A stretch of 64,000 bases of DNA from Lanius collurio (GCA_020086605.1 JACBWW010000016.1:11639548-11703547), one strand, 5' to 3'; shown: positions 12,301-22,894, numbered from the stretch's first letter. Numbers and translations are program-made. Notes: generated by a model from the sequence alone, not told the origin.

Positions 12301-15300
12301 CTGGGCTGTATGGCCCCTGGTCATATAGCAGTCACATACTCCAGATCTAAAAGGAAAATCTTGTGTCACATTTCAAAGATCTAGTGCCTCTCAGCATGCA
12401 CATGTTCATAGATCTGTCTAGAGAAGGAGAAGCTCAGGAGAAGCCTAGACCTGAGGGTGGGTGTCCCTGAAATACATTCCAACCACAGGAACCATGGGCA
12501 GCACTGATAGGTTATGAATTTGCTGTCTTTCATTTTTCAGCAAGAGTGGTTGTACATTCACGAATGTTGGATTTAATTTTAAATTTGTGTTAGAGCCAGT
12601 AAAGTCTCCAGTTAATTATGGCTATGTGAGTCATTAAGTTATCATATTTAAAGCAAATATGAACACAAAGTTGATAACTATGATATTACTTTCCATGGCA
12701 GATGTATTCGCTCCCTTTCCAGTAATTAGAAGATGTGAATTTGTTCCTGTTTCTCTCTACCCTGCTATCTCACTCAAAATTATTTAGTTTCACTTATTGT
12801 ATTTCACTTTTAGCTGCCACCTCCAAAAAATTCAGTCAAACTGCCTTTTAAAAGTTTTGAAAAGTCTGAAATATTCAAAACATCTTAAAGAATTAAAGTT
12901 TGAAATGAAGCTTCTTGTCTGCGTCTTAAAGAACTCTCCTATTTGATTCCAATGCTCTTGAGGCAGTGGCTAGCTCAGAACAAGAGAAAACTAGTTCCTC
13001 AATTTGTGCTGCTGTTATCCATCTTAGCTGTTTTTCTACTGTTTGTTCATAAGAATTGTTATGACAGCATAGAGCTAAAAATGCTGACACTTTTTAAAAA
13101 ATCCAAAAATAATCCTTAAAAATGTCCAAAATGGTGAAAAAGAAACATCTGTTTCCATCATTGGTGCTAGTGTTTAAAAAGTTATTTCCTAAATAAGTTA
13201 TTGAATTCATTGAGATGAGTTAATCTAGTAAGGCTGTCTTCAGAGGAATGTTTAATTTTAAATCATATACAGTGGCATTACTTTCCCCAAGAAAGGGATT
13301 TCTTTCCCACCACTTTCACACACAAAGGGGACCATATTTTTTTTTAATCCAGCTGTGTATTCTGAGCTTTAATTTATACCTTTAAAATTTATATTGGCAT
13401 TCTTCCTAGAATCACAGATTTTAACCTTTTTGTAGTATATTTAGTTATATTTTTTAGTCCGTCAGGGTTACAGAGCTCATTACTAGAAAGAAATGTCCTT
13501 TTATCCCCAGAAAAACATGGCATGTAAAATCATGTCTTCTTATTGAGGTCAGTGGTGAAGCACACATTCTTTGTTAAAATACACTCTTCAAGAATTTTAA
13601 AAGTCTTGTAAAATATTAATGTCCTTAGGATTGCTCATGCTTTCACAGTTAAGCATATGTATTATTGTATGTAAAATCAGGGCCTCTCAGCATTAGAAAA
13701 AGATTGGGATTTCAGCCTTTGAACTTCTGCTCAAGCGAATGAAGTGATTTAGGAATTAAAGAACACACTGAAACTAACTGGTTTAGTCTCTGCTTTTTTT
13801 TTTATGAACTGGAATTGCACTTTTCTCACTAAAATTCTAATGCGATCAAAGGTTAAATTAAGTAGATTTGTAAAAGTAAGCCAGTACATTCCAGTAAAAC
13901 ATTTAGCAATTAACTTAGTCCATGAAAAGTGTAATTTAGCCTTATTTTTCTGCTCTGCAGCAGAAAGAAAGAACATTGGTAAAATCCCAACTCTGTGCAG
14001 TATCACTATGTTTTTAAGATTTGCAAAGATAATTGCTATAGCTCTCTGAAGTTTTGATACTTACAAGAAATGTGATATTCCACAAAGTAGTTCACTATAG
14101 TTAACAGATAGCATTCAGTATTTACCTTTTTCCCCCCCTGGGTTTTACTGGCAAGGAGACAGTGAATCGAGACAAATGACATTCCTCTTTTGCAAAATAC
14201 CTTAAACTCATTGGAACAGTGCAGGTTTTTATTTTTAAAACATTCAATTCTATCTCAAAAACCACTATAAATTTGAACTGTTCTTGTCCTAAGACTTATG
14301 GAGTCTTAAAATGGTGACACATGCCAAGAACACAGAACATTAACTGAAGCATTCGGTCATCTGAAAAACATACTGGAATGTCTAAATCTCAGCATTCAGA
14401 ACAAGGACATCTATTCATCCAAGAGGAGTGGTTACTTAGGGACAAACTGTTGAAGACTTTGTACCTTTCCTTGACTTGGTATTTGCATAATCAAGCCCTG
14501 AACCAAGATAAACAAATATATCCTTACAATGTCAAATTTGTTTCTCAGGATTCTTTTTCACACTTTCTCTTTCATTTTATACTAAACCTACTTGGCCAAG
14601 CATGATCAGACAGGCCAGTAATATATTCACATGAGACTGAAGGTATCCTGGAGCAGTCTAACAGCACCTGATCTGATAAATTAAATGTGGAGTCAGCCTT
14701 CCCAGCTGGCATAAAACAGTATGGCTCTCTGAACACCAATTGATTTGCAACAGCTGAAGAACTATGCCAAAATAGTGAATGTAATCTTTGTAAACTCAAA
14801 TTGTTGTTATTGTTGAATAACAACAATATTTTATGTATATTTAATAGTAATAGGATTTAAAAGAAAATTTCCAGCTGGGTAATAATCAAACTCAGAAGAG
14901 TAAAAGAAAGCTAGGTACTTGACACATCCCACAGGGATTTCCATACTATTAGTACTACGTATGCTAAAATTGCTTGGTTTTTATTTCCATTTTCCAGCAT
15001 TAATGATTAACATCTTTTACAAAGATGTTAATCATTAAATATTTACCTAAAAGATGGCTTCCAGTCCCTTCTATAGGTGTAAGTGGATGAAACAGAAATA
15101 AGGTCAGGATGTATCAGCTGAAAATATTTACAATCCACAGACTTTATCTTAGTAATACTTCTTGGTTAAGTATAAGAAAATCATCTATCTAAAAAATTGC
15201 TTCAGTTTTGAATTTCCTCTATTCTCCAAAGAACACATACAAGACATGGATCTTGCCTCAAAGCCATTTAAAGTCCATCAACATAGCCTTGCATAGAGCT

Positions 15301-18300
15301 GGTGCTTGGAATTAAATGATGGCCCCCACTTTTCACACCCTTCATAATCCAGTACCTGAGCCCCTCTGGCATGGCCAGGGCAGGTGACATACAAACAAAC
15401 TTCACGTGTGCAGCGGTCATTGTGACCCCTGGCAGATGCATTCCCTGCTACTACCACATGCTCTGCCTTAGGAGTAGGTCTGAGACTGTCTAGAGAGAGT
15501 AAGAAATGCAGATTATATTCTCCTAAGAAGTGAAAAATTTTGCAGCTTTGTGACTTAGGTACATTGGTTCTATCTTGTTTGAGAGCCTTTTTTTTTTTAA
15601 TATAAATGTATTAATGTTAGATTGAATCTGGCCTTTTCTTAACCATTTCTAGCTGCCCTTGCTTTTGGCTTGAGCAGAGCCCGAGTTCAGCAGTTGTAGC
15701 ATGAAGTGACGCTCACACAGATCTTGCTTGCTGTGAAATCTCACAGCAGAAATAGTTCTTATTACTGAATCAAGTGATTTACAACTTAATTCCTATTTGA
15801 CTAGATCCGTTTCTCAATATTTGTCAGCGTGACCATGTCACATCAGATCATTTCTCTTTTGACAGAGATTTAGTACTAGCGTGACCATGCGAGGTATGAA
15901 GGCTTTTGCTGGAACAGCTTATTGTGCTCAAGTAATTGGTACAAGCAGCACTGACAAAAGAATGTTCTGCTTAAATTGATTTAGCTGTGTTGAAAGGTTT
16001 TTACTAATTTAAGGTGCAGATCTAGCCCATGCCTTTCATTCCTTATCTTTTTTTCTTCTTAAGACATTGCCACCTGTTCTTTTCCTTGTCATCATTTGTG
16101 CCACCGTTAATGTTACAACAGTTCCTGGAAGCTTTGAGTATAGAGAGTTTGAAGATAAGAATCTAACAGAGACACAAGTGTCATTGCATGTTAATAAATA
16201 TTCACAACCATTCCATCGTAATGGGAATAGTTGATTAAAGAAAGAGTAACTCAGATGTGTTTATTGTATTGAAAAGGTCCATGTTCAATCCGAAGGCAGC
16301 CTAAAACTCAGATTTAAGGCTACGTGCATTGTAGGCACTGTAAGCTAAGGGAAAGCAGCTGTTCCTTCTCCTCTCCTCTGCAATCGTCCTGTAGGCTAAA
16401 ATGATGCCACTTAACAATGAGAAAATAAGAGCATAACTTCTTGAATAAAAAGGAAGCCTGCCACATCACTGTAAAACAATGAACATAACATGCTCTGGCT
16501 GAAAATTGACACTGCTAATTACTTAAACTGATAAATGCCTGGCACATGCTCATGGATTAAAGTGGATCAGTTAGCTTTTTGCAACTACTGATAACGTTAT
16601 TTACAATGCTTTTGTGATTACTTACCCCTTCTAGTACTTACATTGTCAACATACAAATAACACTGGCATAATGTATAGCACATTATGTATTAATACTTTC
16701 TATGACTTTCAATGTTCCCTTAATATAAGAAGTAATTGGAGAAACAAGTAACCAGACAACACAGCAATTCCAGCACCAAAATTCATATGTTAATAGAGCA
16801 GAGTGCTTTAACATTAGTAACAAAAGTAACCTTCTCCTTTATACACATTGGGGCATTTTGTGATTTAATAAATACGTAAATGTAAAACCAGAGATTTTAA
16901 TGTGTAACTATTGTGTTCTATCTCCATTTCTTCCAGGGGCTTCAGGGACGGCGGGGCCAGCCTGGGCCACCTGTAAGTGCATAAAAAACTGTGCCTGTGT
17001 TTTTCCATTTTGACTGCACTATATAAAGATGTGAAGTACCTAATAACTGTTGTTTCCCATTTTCCAGGGACCACCTGGACCACCAGGACCAAGGGTAAAT
17101 TCTGTAACAACCTTAACCTACAATACAGTGCTTTATTGAAAGTGAAAATGATAGGATCCTTTTCAAATGTACTGCTTGTGCCAGTGCTCAAAGAATTTAC
17201 CACCTGCATTTTTGTATATTCTTATTCATCTTTTTATATTCTGAAATACCTGTTTTTTAGAAGCAAGTGGATCTCAATGCTGCTGTTCAGGCTTTGTTTG
17301 AGTCAAATGCTGCCTTGCAGATGGAGGTACATATTTAAATGTATTTACAATATCATACAGGGTATGCAATTATAACTTTATTTTTTGAAGACATAACAGG
17401 GTTTCCTTGCAAAGACTTAGTTTAAAATGAATAATGGATAGCAAGTAATTGTAGAATATAATGAAACATGCTAGGATTTACAGGATATAGATTAAATGAA
17501 ATTAAGAGAAACAACAAGACTTCTACCTTTCATCATGATTGGTAGTAATGGGCATCTGACTATCACACATAGTGGACTATATCTGTTCAGGCAGATAATA
17601 ATAGTGGCATTTCGGGTTTGATCAAAAAAAATATCAACATATATGTGTCCAGCCACACTGGTTACAAGAAAATCCCTTACATTGGTGAAGTCAAATAAAT
17701 TTGCATATAATTCCTAGGTTAAGCCTCAGAGTAGAGTTCACTATTCAAAATCTGAAACCTCTAAGTTTACTTTAGAAATGCATCATTTTTTTTCCCCCTG
17801 TATCCATATTTTTATGTCAATGTGTCATAATGACAAATTTGCATACCTAAACCTGCCTTAACATCACTGCTCTGACAATTTTAATAAAATGCACTAATTT
17901 GTTTACTGGGATATGTTATCCTTACGTTGTTTTACATGGCTGATTGCATTCATATAAACACTTTGATTGTGTCTGGCTATTCAAAGGCCATTTGACTCTT
18001 ACTGCATTTACTGTTGTTGTGACACTTCTTTGTGGTAACACATTTGCTAATGGCCCTTGGCAGAAATACCAGAATACTGAAGTAACTTTACTAGATCACA
18101 GTACAGAGATATTCAAAACGCTCCACTACCTTAGCAATTTACTGCACAGCATCAAGAACCCTCTTGGCACACGGGATAACCCAGCACGCATCTGCAGGGA
18201 TTTGCTTAATTGTGAACGTAAAGTGTCAGATGGTAAGTGTCCACTTCCACTAAAGCTTGAACACAAGTACCTTTGAAAGGTGTTGCTTCCAAATGCTGCT

Positions 18301-21000
18301 TTCTGCATTAAAATTCTGATGTGCTAGATTTAATATTTTTATTATATTTTTATTGTATTCTCTTGCAGTGTGCCTGTCACAACTCTCTTTATTTCATCTT
18401 TAAGATAAAATTTCTGAATTTTAAAGGTGAAAGTATGTAGATAACTAATATTATATAAATATTAGACACATTTTGTCTGCCAGTAAACAGATGTATCCAG
18501 AAAATTTGAAACTGACTGCAATTTTGTGATTTGAAGTTTTCCAAGAATTTATACCTAATCTTGCAATGAATTTTTTGTGGACTAGATTCGTAATGAGAAA
18601 ATTGTATACAGCACCTTACCACTGTCAGATACACTGACAGTCACTGTATCTCAGAAGTTCCCAAATCAATATTTCAAATAAAAATCCCCATTCTATTTAA
18701 ACATGTAATGTCATTGTAATTGTAATGAGAAGTGTTTTATTATGGTAATTTTTCTCAGTATCTGTTATTGGTATAATTTTAATACTGAAAATACTTTCAT
18801 GTTCCTTTTCTTTAATTTCATCGTGAAGGCATGGTGATATCATATGTAATATTTGTCAAGAAGTATGAATATTTTAGCAAACTATTTAGTAGTAATTATA
18901 TTTTGGTTTTATTTTTTGTCTGAAATTATATAATAACAGGAAAATACTGGATTGACCCAAATATTGGATGTCCTTCTGATGCCATTGAAGTTTTCTGCAA
19001 CTTCACTGCAGGTGGTCAGACATGTTTAACACCACTGTCTGTGACAAAGGTATGCATTGCTGCTAGAGACACTGCTAGAGTCTGTGCTTGAACTCTAAAG
19101 AAATGCATGCTTATTTACTTAACTCATGAAAAGATTTCTGCGGGGTTGTTGTGCATCTTTGTGGAAGGACTCTGGTACAGAAGTTACAGATTTTCTGGAG
19201 ACTATATATGTTAGTAATTCTCACTGTGTTCATTTACTCACCCATGCTGATAAAATTATTTTGTTTTGCTTTATACTTTCTTATACAAGGCATAAAAATA
19301 AGCCTGGAATGCTTCTAAACTACATTAGTATCTCATCTCTCAGGGCACCTAAGCATAGAGATGCTGAGGTTGTTACAATAGAAAGGATGAAAAATTATTA
19401 CTGCTTTCCAACACCTAGGTATTTTTAAATGCCTAAAGGGGGACTAATTTCCTCTACATCATTAGTTCGTGTTCCCCCTTACATGTAGTTCTTGAACTCT
19501 AGGGAACAGAAATTTTCTGTTTGTGAAGTACTGTATAGACACTGTAGTTGCTGAAGAGCTTCGGAAATACTGTGAAGTTCACATATGCATTCCTTCATTT
19601 GGAAGAACCCTGAATATGAAATAGTCTTGGAGAAATTCTTCTTGAGTAATGAGTTACTATATTTTCTGTCTAAAATCAAAATATACTTATGAACTTTTGC
19701 ATCTGTAATGGGCTATCAGTATTGCCAGAACCTGTGGTCTAAGAAGACTAAACAGCAGAGTGATGTGGCTTCAGTTAAAACACTGCTCTGCCAATATCTT
19801 TGTTTGAATCACAAAAGCATTTGTTTCAGTTTCCTTATTTAAAAATAATGTTTTCTGACCGGCTGTGCTTCAGCAATGTTGTAAGCATTAGCAAATGTTT
19901 ATATTTAAGCTTTGAAAATGTCCTATGAAAGCTTCTGTTTATAGTAATCACTGTAATAGAACCCAACATCTCTGCTGAGGAATGCAAATCATGCTCTTTG
20001 GCATTGACCCCAACATATATAAACATGTGTATGTGCTGCCATGCCTGAACACCACACTTACATGTTCATGGCTCTTTGTGTCACTGTGGCCATTCAGCAC
20101 AGCCCAGCTGTAAGTCTGACAATGCTTTTCTCTTGGAATTTAGCTGGAGTTTGGTGTTGGAAAAGTGCAGATGAACTTCCTTCATTTACTGAGCTCAGAA
20201 GCAACCCACAGCATCACAGTCCATTGTCTGAACACACCGATGTGGGGAGTAAATAAAGCAGGTGGCCGGAAGACATCGATTACCTTCAAAGGATGGAATG
20301 GTCAAATATTTAAAGCAAATACGCTACTTGAACCTAAAGTGCTTCTGGATGAATGCATGGTAAATACTTTTAGCACCACCATTATTAAAGCTGATGGAGG
20401 TACTGTTTAGACATTACTAACCTTCTGCAAATAAATAACAATAATTTAGATTCCCATACCTTAAAGCTTGCTTCTTTGCCTAGCTCTGCATGTGCCAGCC
20501 TTTAGATACTGAATTAAGGATCTCTTCAAGGTAAAAACAATTGCAGTGTACAGGGTACCTACATTTGCTGTTTGCATTGTGTCTCATGTATTTTGAGACT
20601 GTACAAAGACACTGCAGAGACATCAGCACAGAAATAGGGAGGTCCCCCAGGAAAATTTAGAAACAGTTACCCTCAAATGAAAATTCAGGCTTCAGAAATG
20701 GCAATTGTTAAATTACACAGTTTCTTTAGGAACTGCTGAGAGAAGAAATGTTTCTGTGCATTATTTCTCTTTCACTCTGTAAGCAAAATTTTCATTTGTG
20801 TTTTGAAGGTCATCTTTCATATGACTCTTATATGCTTCTCCTGTGTGTTTCAGATTGAAGATGGCAGCTGGCATAAGACACAGTTCTTTTTTCACACTCA
20901 GGACACGAATCAGCTTCCAGTTGTTCAAGTTAATGCACTTCCTCATCTCAAACCAGGACAGCAGCACTTCGTAGAAAGTGGCTCAGTATGCTTCCTTTAA
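255..21000 (+). CDS. COL24A1: Collagen alpha-1(XXIV) chain, 3' part of gene (18 exons, 5' end outside window)
   Basis: Exons read from sequence: 255-308, 1310-1363, 1470-1523, 3614-3667, 5309-5416, 7188-7295, 8719-8826, 8914-8967, 9261-9323, 10462-10515, 12057-12092, 16937-16972, 17068-17094 (triple helix), 17261-17326 (telopeptide), 18064-18232, 18940-19049, 20144-20359, 20854-21000 (C-propeptide). All have AG acceptors and GT donors; coding length is 1518 nt (505 residues plus stop). The 13 helix exons are all phase 0, start with Gly and give 90 unbroken Gly-X-Y triplets. The C-propeptide has eight cysteines and the motif DGKYWIDPN, typical of fibrillar collagens. The type XXIV assignment rests on remembered similarity of the C-propeptide (for example [19 protein letters not shown]) and on ZNHIT6 and CCN1 lying downstream. 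The product is a secreted procollagen chain that trimerises through its C-propeptide; in mammals it is linked to bone and cornea. A wholly skipped phase-0 exon in a long intron cannot be excluded. Confidence 0.93.
669..858 (+). mobile_element. CR1 LINE 3' fragment, diverged
   Basis: The sequence after a T-run matches the pattern of the bird CR1 3' region: GAGCACCAGAACAGGCTGTC, then AGAGAGGTTGTGGAGCCTCC, a 'ggtcctggacaa' block, and an ending like CR1's (gctttcaacc ... catgtttctgtaa). It lies in a COL24A1 intron on the gene's strand. Many substitutions and small deletions mark an old copy. Confidence 0.8.
1310..1363 (+). CDS. COL24A1: COL24A1 triple-helix exon, 54 nt
   Basis: Acceptor ccttcccag, donor gtaagtg. 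Encodes [18 protein letters not shown], six uninterrupted triplets, phase 0 at both ends. Confidence 0.92.
1470..1523 (+). CDS. COL24A1: COL24A1 triple-helix exon, 54 nt
   Basis: Acceptor ttttcaaag, donor gtaagta. Encodes [18 protein letters not shown]; highly charged. The preceding intron is only 106 nt, so this exon and the one before form a tight pair. Confidence 0.92.
3614..3667 (+). CDS. COL24A1: COL24A1 triple-helix exon, 54 nt
   Basis: Acceptor aacttctag, donor gtaagta. Encodes [18 protein letters not shown], six triplets, phase 0. The preceding 2.1-kb intron (1524-3613) holds nothing I recognise. Confidence 0.9.
5309..5416 (+). CDS. COL24A1: COL24A1 triple-helix exon, 108 nt
   Basis: Acceptor gtttcaag, donor gtgagta. 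Twelve triplets, starting [18 protein letters not shown] and ending GEPGPK. 108 nt is the doubled 54-nt unit usual in fibrillar collagen genes. Confidence 0.93.
7188..7295 (+). CDS. COL24A1: COL24A1 triple-helix exon, 108 nt
   Basis: Acceptor tttgttaag, donor gtacata. Twelve triplets from [10 protein letters not shown] to GPMGAPGLK. The reading frame stays open upstream to an ATG at 7134, but the AG at 7186-7187 and the Gly start place the exon edge at 7188. Confidence 0.92.
8719..8826 (+). CDS. COL24A1: COL24A1 triple-helix exon, 108 nt, with basic cluster
   Basis: Acceptor attgacag, donor gtacgta. Twelve triplets; residues 10-15 of the exon read GKRGKR, a basic run that could bind heparin or acidic partners. 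Separated from the next exon by an intron of only 87 nt. Confidence 0.93.
8914..8967 (+). CDS. COL24A1: COL24A1 triple-helix exon, 54 nt
   Basis: Acceptor cctattacag, donor gtatgtg. Encodes [18 protein letters not shown]. Six triplets, phase 0. Confidence 0.92.
9261..9323 (+). CDS. COL24A1: COL24A1 triple-helix exon, 63 nt
   Basis: Acceptor cattttcag, donor gtaagtg. Seven triplets: [13 protein letters not shown] then PKGPTGRV. The length of 63 nt departs from the 45/54/99/108 series but keeps the Gly-X-Y phase. Confidence 0.9.
10462..10515 (+). CDS. COL24A1: COL24A1 triple-helix exon, 54 nt
   Basis: Acceptor tgtttacag, donor gtaagtt. Encodes [18 protein letters not shown], six triplets, phase 0. 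Confidence 0.92.
12057..12092 (+). CDS. COL24A1: COL24A1 triple-helix exon, 36 nt
   Basis: Acceptor tcttacag, donor gtaagat. Encodes [12 protein letters not shown], four triplets. It is followed by the longest COL24A1 intron in the window (12093-16936). Confidence 0.88.
14800..14827. repeat. Perfect inverted repeat, 12-bp arms, 4-nt loop
   Basis: Arms 14800-14811 and 14816-14827 (ATTGTTGTTATT and its complement) around GTTG. AT-rich hairpin in the long COL24A1 intron. Confidence 0.85.
15000..15038. repeat. Perfect inverted repeat, 18-bp arms, 3-nt loop
   Basis: Left arm 15000-15017 (TTAATGATTAACATCTTT), loop TAC, right arm 15021-15038, an exact reverse complement. Each arm with its flank contains a 12-of-13 match to the HNF1 site GTTAATNATTAAC. 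It could be a small hairpin element, a double homeodomain-protein site, or a replication-error palindrome. Confidence 0.9.
15640..16060. promoter_or_regulatory. Candidate conserved or regulatory intronic segment
   Basis: This stretch keeps more CpG and G/C than the rest of the intron and has the 12-mer AGCGTGACCATG twice (15826-15837, 15878-15889). The first copy extends into the palindrome GTGACCATGTCAC (15829-15841). The regulatory reading is inference from composition and motif repetition only. Confidence 0.25.
16937..16972 (+). CDS. COL24A1: COL24A1 triple-helix exon, 36 nt
   Basis: Acceptor tttcttccag, donor gtaagtg. Encodes [12 protein letters not shown], four triplets. Locally GC-rich compared with the flanking intron. 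Confidence 0.92.
17068..17094 (+). CDS. COL24A1: COL24A1 last triple-helix exon, 27 nt
   Basis: Acceptor ttttccag, donor gtaaatt. Encodes GPPGPPGPR, the Gly-Pro-Pro-rich end of the helix, a region that nucleates triple-helix folding in fibrillar collagens. The intron before it is 95 nt. Confidence 0.92.
17261..17326 (+). CDS. COL24A1: COL24A1 C-telopeptide exon, 66 nt
   Basis: Acceptor tgttttttag, donor gtacata. Encodes 22 residues beginning [16 protein letters not shown]. Gly-X-Y ends here; this is the non-helical junction between helix and C-propeptide. The first-position Lys could be a cross-link residue. Confidence 0.92.
18064..18232 (+). CDS. COL24A1: COL24A1 C-propeptide exon, 169 nt
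   Basis: Acceptor cttggcag, donor gtaagtg after the first base of a split Gly codon. Encodes [13 protein letters not shown]... then [20 protein letters not shown], with the first two propeptide cysteines (RIC and LNC). The open frame continues upstream into the intron, but the acceptor marks the boundary. Confidence 0.93.
18940..19049 (+). CDS. COL24A1: COL24A1 C-propeptide exon, 110 nt
   Basis: Acceptor taataacag, donor gtatgca; phase 1 entry completes DGKYWIDPN. Cysteines 3-5 lie in NIGC, EVFC and GGQTC. CNFT is an N-glycosylation sequon. The DGKYWIDPN stretch corresponds to the calcium-binding and trimerisation region of fibrillar propeptides. Confidence 0.94.
20144..20359 (+). CDS. COL24A1: COL24A1 C-propeptide exon, 216 nt
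   Basis: Acceptor ggaatttag, donor gtaaata. Encodes 72 residues from [20 protein letters not shown] to LLDECM, with cysteines 6 (TVHC) and 7 (DEC). Phase 0 at both ends. Confidence 0.94.
20854..21000 (+). CDS. COL24A1: COL24A1 terminal coding exon
   Basis: Acceptor gtgtgtttcag. Encodes 48 residues starting [20 protein letters not shown] and ending GSVCFL, then TAA 20998-21000. The final Cys-x-x ending with the eighth cysteine is typical of fibrillar collagen C-propeptides. Confidence 0.94.
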   Translation: MEDGSWHKTQFFFHTQDTNQLPVVQVNALPHLKPGQQHFVESGSVCFL

Positions 21001-22287
21001 GATTTCTGTCCTAGGTTTCTTTTTGCATCAGCATGGAGTTTCTGCATAGATTGAATACGAAAGTAATGATCCATTACAGGCAAAATTACTAGGAAACTGA
21101 AAAATCATTTCAAGTGTTGCTGGTTAAAGAATCTCAGGAAGAAAAAGACTTCCTCCTAAGGAAAAATGGCATTAAAAATAAAAGAAAGAAAGAAAAGACT
21201 ATAGCAGTTCTCTTAAAGTATTTAAAAATAAATTTCTTGGTGCTTTCTTGCATAATTTTCTGGAATGGATTATCTGAACATGGAGTTTTTCAGGACATCA
21301 AGTGTTCTTAGCAATCTTTTTAACAGCACTGCACAAAAAGGATCCTGAGGAGAGCTGGAGACATGATACATGGTAAGGAGCAATACTTGCTAATGCTCCT
21401 AAATGTGCAATAGCTTCCATATGAAAAGTGAACCATCCCACAGTACAGTAGTCTTCTTAAACATTGTTTTATTCTAGTCCTTTGTGGACACACACATCTG
21501 AACAGATGGCACACTACCTCTTTTGTGTTTCCTGTCTGTGTTGCCTTGGTGCTCTTCATAACACAGGGTGCTTGTGGCCGTAACAGACTATTTGAGTCTC
21601 TTTTTATCTTTCAGACTGTATGTGCTGGTTACATCAGGATATGTTTCTGTTGTAAAGGTACTTGTTTTAAACCGTTGGTCGGATACTTCACATAATGAAA
21701 ACATTATTTATGTGGATTTCTTGTTTAAGATATTTTTGTGTACTATTTTGGAAATGTTGTATAAGACAGCATATTGTATAGGGTGGATATAGTCAGAACA
21801 GTTTCCATTACAGCCATTGTAAAAATTGTTGTAGAAGAGCTATGTAAAGTAGTTTTGACTTTTAAATTCTGTATTTCAGTTAACATAGCTAATGCCAAAG
21901 CCATCTTAAGATGATATATTCTGTATATATTTTGTAACTTCTGAAAAAATCTACTACAGTGTGTCTTCTGAATGGCTGCTGTTAAATTATAATCAGCATT
22001 TCATCCTTTCAGAAATTCCATTTTTCTTTGGCAAAATTTATTAGATCATTTTGGGCTTTTAAAACAGCCTAAAACATTCAATGAACTTTTTTTTAGTAAA
22101 AAAAAAAAAGTTTAACCATTAGGAAAAGCACTCTTTATATTGATATGCCTCTACCTATTATCAGTTCAAAGTGTGCTCAGGAGTACACAGCAAGGTGATA
22201 CCAGACTGTATTTGAGGGAGCCCGGGAGTGTTCAAACAACCTGTCTGTCTTGATCTGCAGGAAACCACACCACTAAAGTATAATAAA
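21001..22287 (+). other. COL24A1: COL24A1 3' UTR region, end uncertain
   Basis: Non-coding sequence after the COL24A1 stop. AATAAA signals lie at 21177-21182, 21227-21232 and 22282-22287, with ATTAAA at 21171-21176. I cannot tell which is used; the first two would give a 3' UTR of about 200-250 nt, the last about 1.3 kb. No other gene recognised. Confidence 0.45.
21227..21232 (+). terminator. Candidate COL24A1 polyadenylation signal AATAAA
   Basis: One of three AATAAA hexamers after the COL24A1 stop codon (also 21177-21182 and 22282-22287). It is followed by a T-rich stretch. Choice among the three is a guess. Confidence 0.3.
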
Positions 22288-22874
22288 GTAAGCTTCCAAG
22301 CTATCTGTTTGTCTTTTACTCTTCTGTTTCATATTGTATAGGTCATTCTTAGAAATGATGAAAATCCTCTAGAAGGGCACTTTTGTTCGGTGGCAGTGCT
22401 TCTCGCATATGCTCTGTGACATGGAATACTGCCAGAGGGACAATGTTTGCTTTTACAAAGTAAGGTACATGCACATCCCAGCTTACATTTTATATCAAAG
22501 CATCATTTTTGATCACTTTGAGAAAAATGTGGTAAAACAAAAGATGAAGCAACACAGGAGGATGAGAAAACGTCTCACTTTTTGCATTTTCAAGATCAAT
22601 ACACTGACATTATGATTTGACACTTGCTCTATGGCTTTGGAGGTGATGTCTTGGCAAGTGTTTGGGGTTATTCATTAAGATTACAATTTTTTTAGAAAAT
22701 GTCTGCTTCGTGTATATTTTTATTCATCTCGCCCTATTTTTGGGAGTTGTCCATCTCAGAAATTATCTATTTTAAAAGCGAGGAATTTAAATTCTTATGA
22801 GGCGGCTCGGATGTGAGTATGTGCATTTCCGTAGTTGAGGCAAAGCTGCACATCCCATGCAGACAGCGGGGACG

Positions 22875-22894
22875 ATGGAGCGGGGCACGGACAG
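22875..22894 (+). CDS. ZNHIT6: Proposed ZNHIT6 first coding exon (MERGTDR)
   Basis: ATG at 22875 has A at -3 and G at +4, a strong initiation context. Donor gtaagag follows 'GAC AG', and the split codon AG|G joins in phase to exon 2 (arginine before CETC). An in-frame ATG at 22857 has a poorer context; an in-frame TGA lies at 22836. Alternative: a longer exon 1 inside the gap ending at the gtacgg donor after 23509. Confidence 0.5.

Larger units (their letters stand above)
12093..16936 (+). other. Large COL24A1 intron (4.8 kb)
   Basis: Mostly AT-rich DNA without a recognisable exon or repeat family. It contains two strong inverted repeats (14800-14827 and 15000-15038) and a stretch around 15640-16060 with retained CpGs and a repeated 12-mer, listed separately. 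A short phase-0 collagen exon could be hidden here; I looked for Gly-X-Y runs and saw none. Confidence 0.5.
17327..20853 (+). other. COL24A1 introns between telopeptide and C-propeptide exons
   Basis: Introns 17327-18063, 18233-18939, 19050-20143 and 20360-20853. AT-rich; no feature recognised besides the splice sites. Confidence 0.5.

Noticed and set aside
16201..16235. Facing ATTCCA/TGGGAAT motifs resembling paired TEAD sites
   Set aside because: Short and imperfect; not distinguishable from chance without conservation data.
17944..18063. Open frame extending the C-propeptide exon upstream
   Set aside because: A good acceptor (cttggcag) lies at 18063, and the protein match starts at KYQNTEV.
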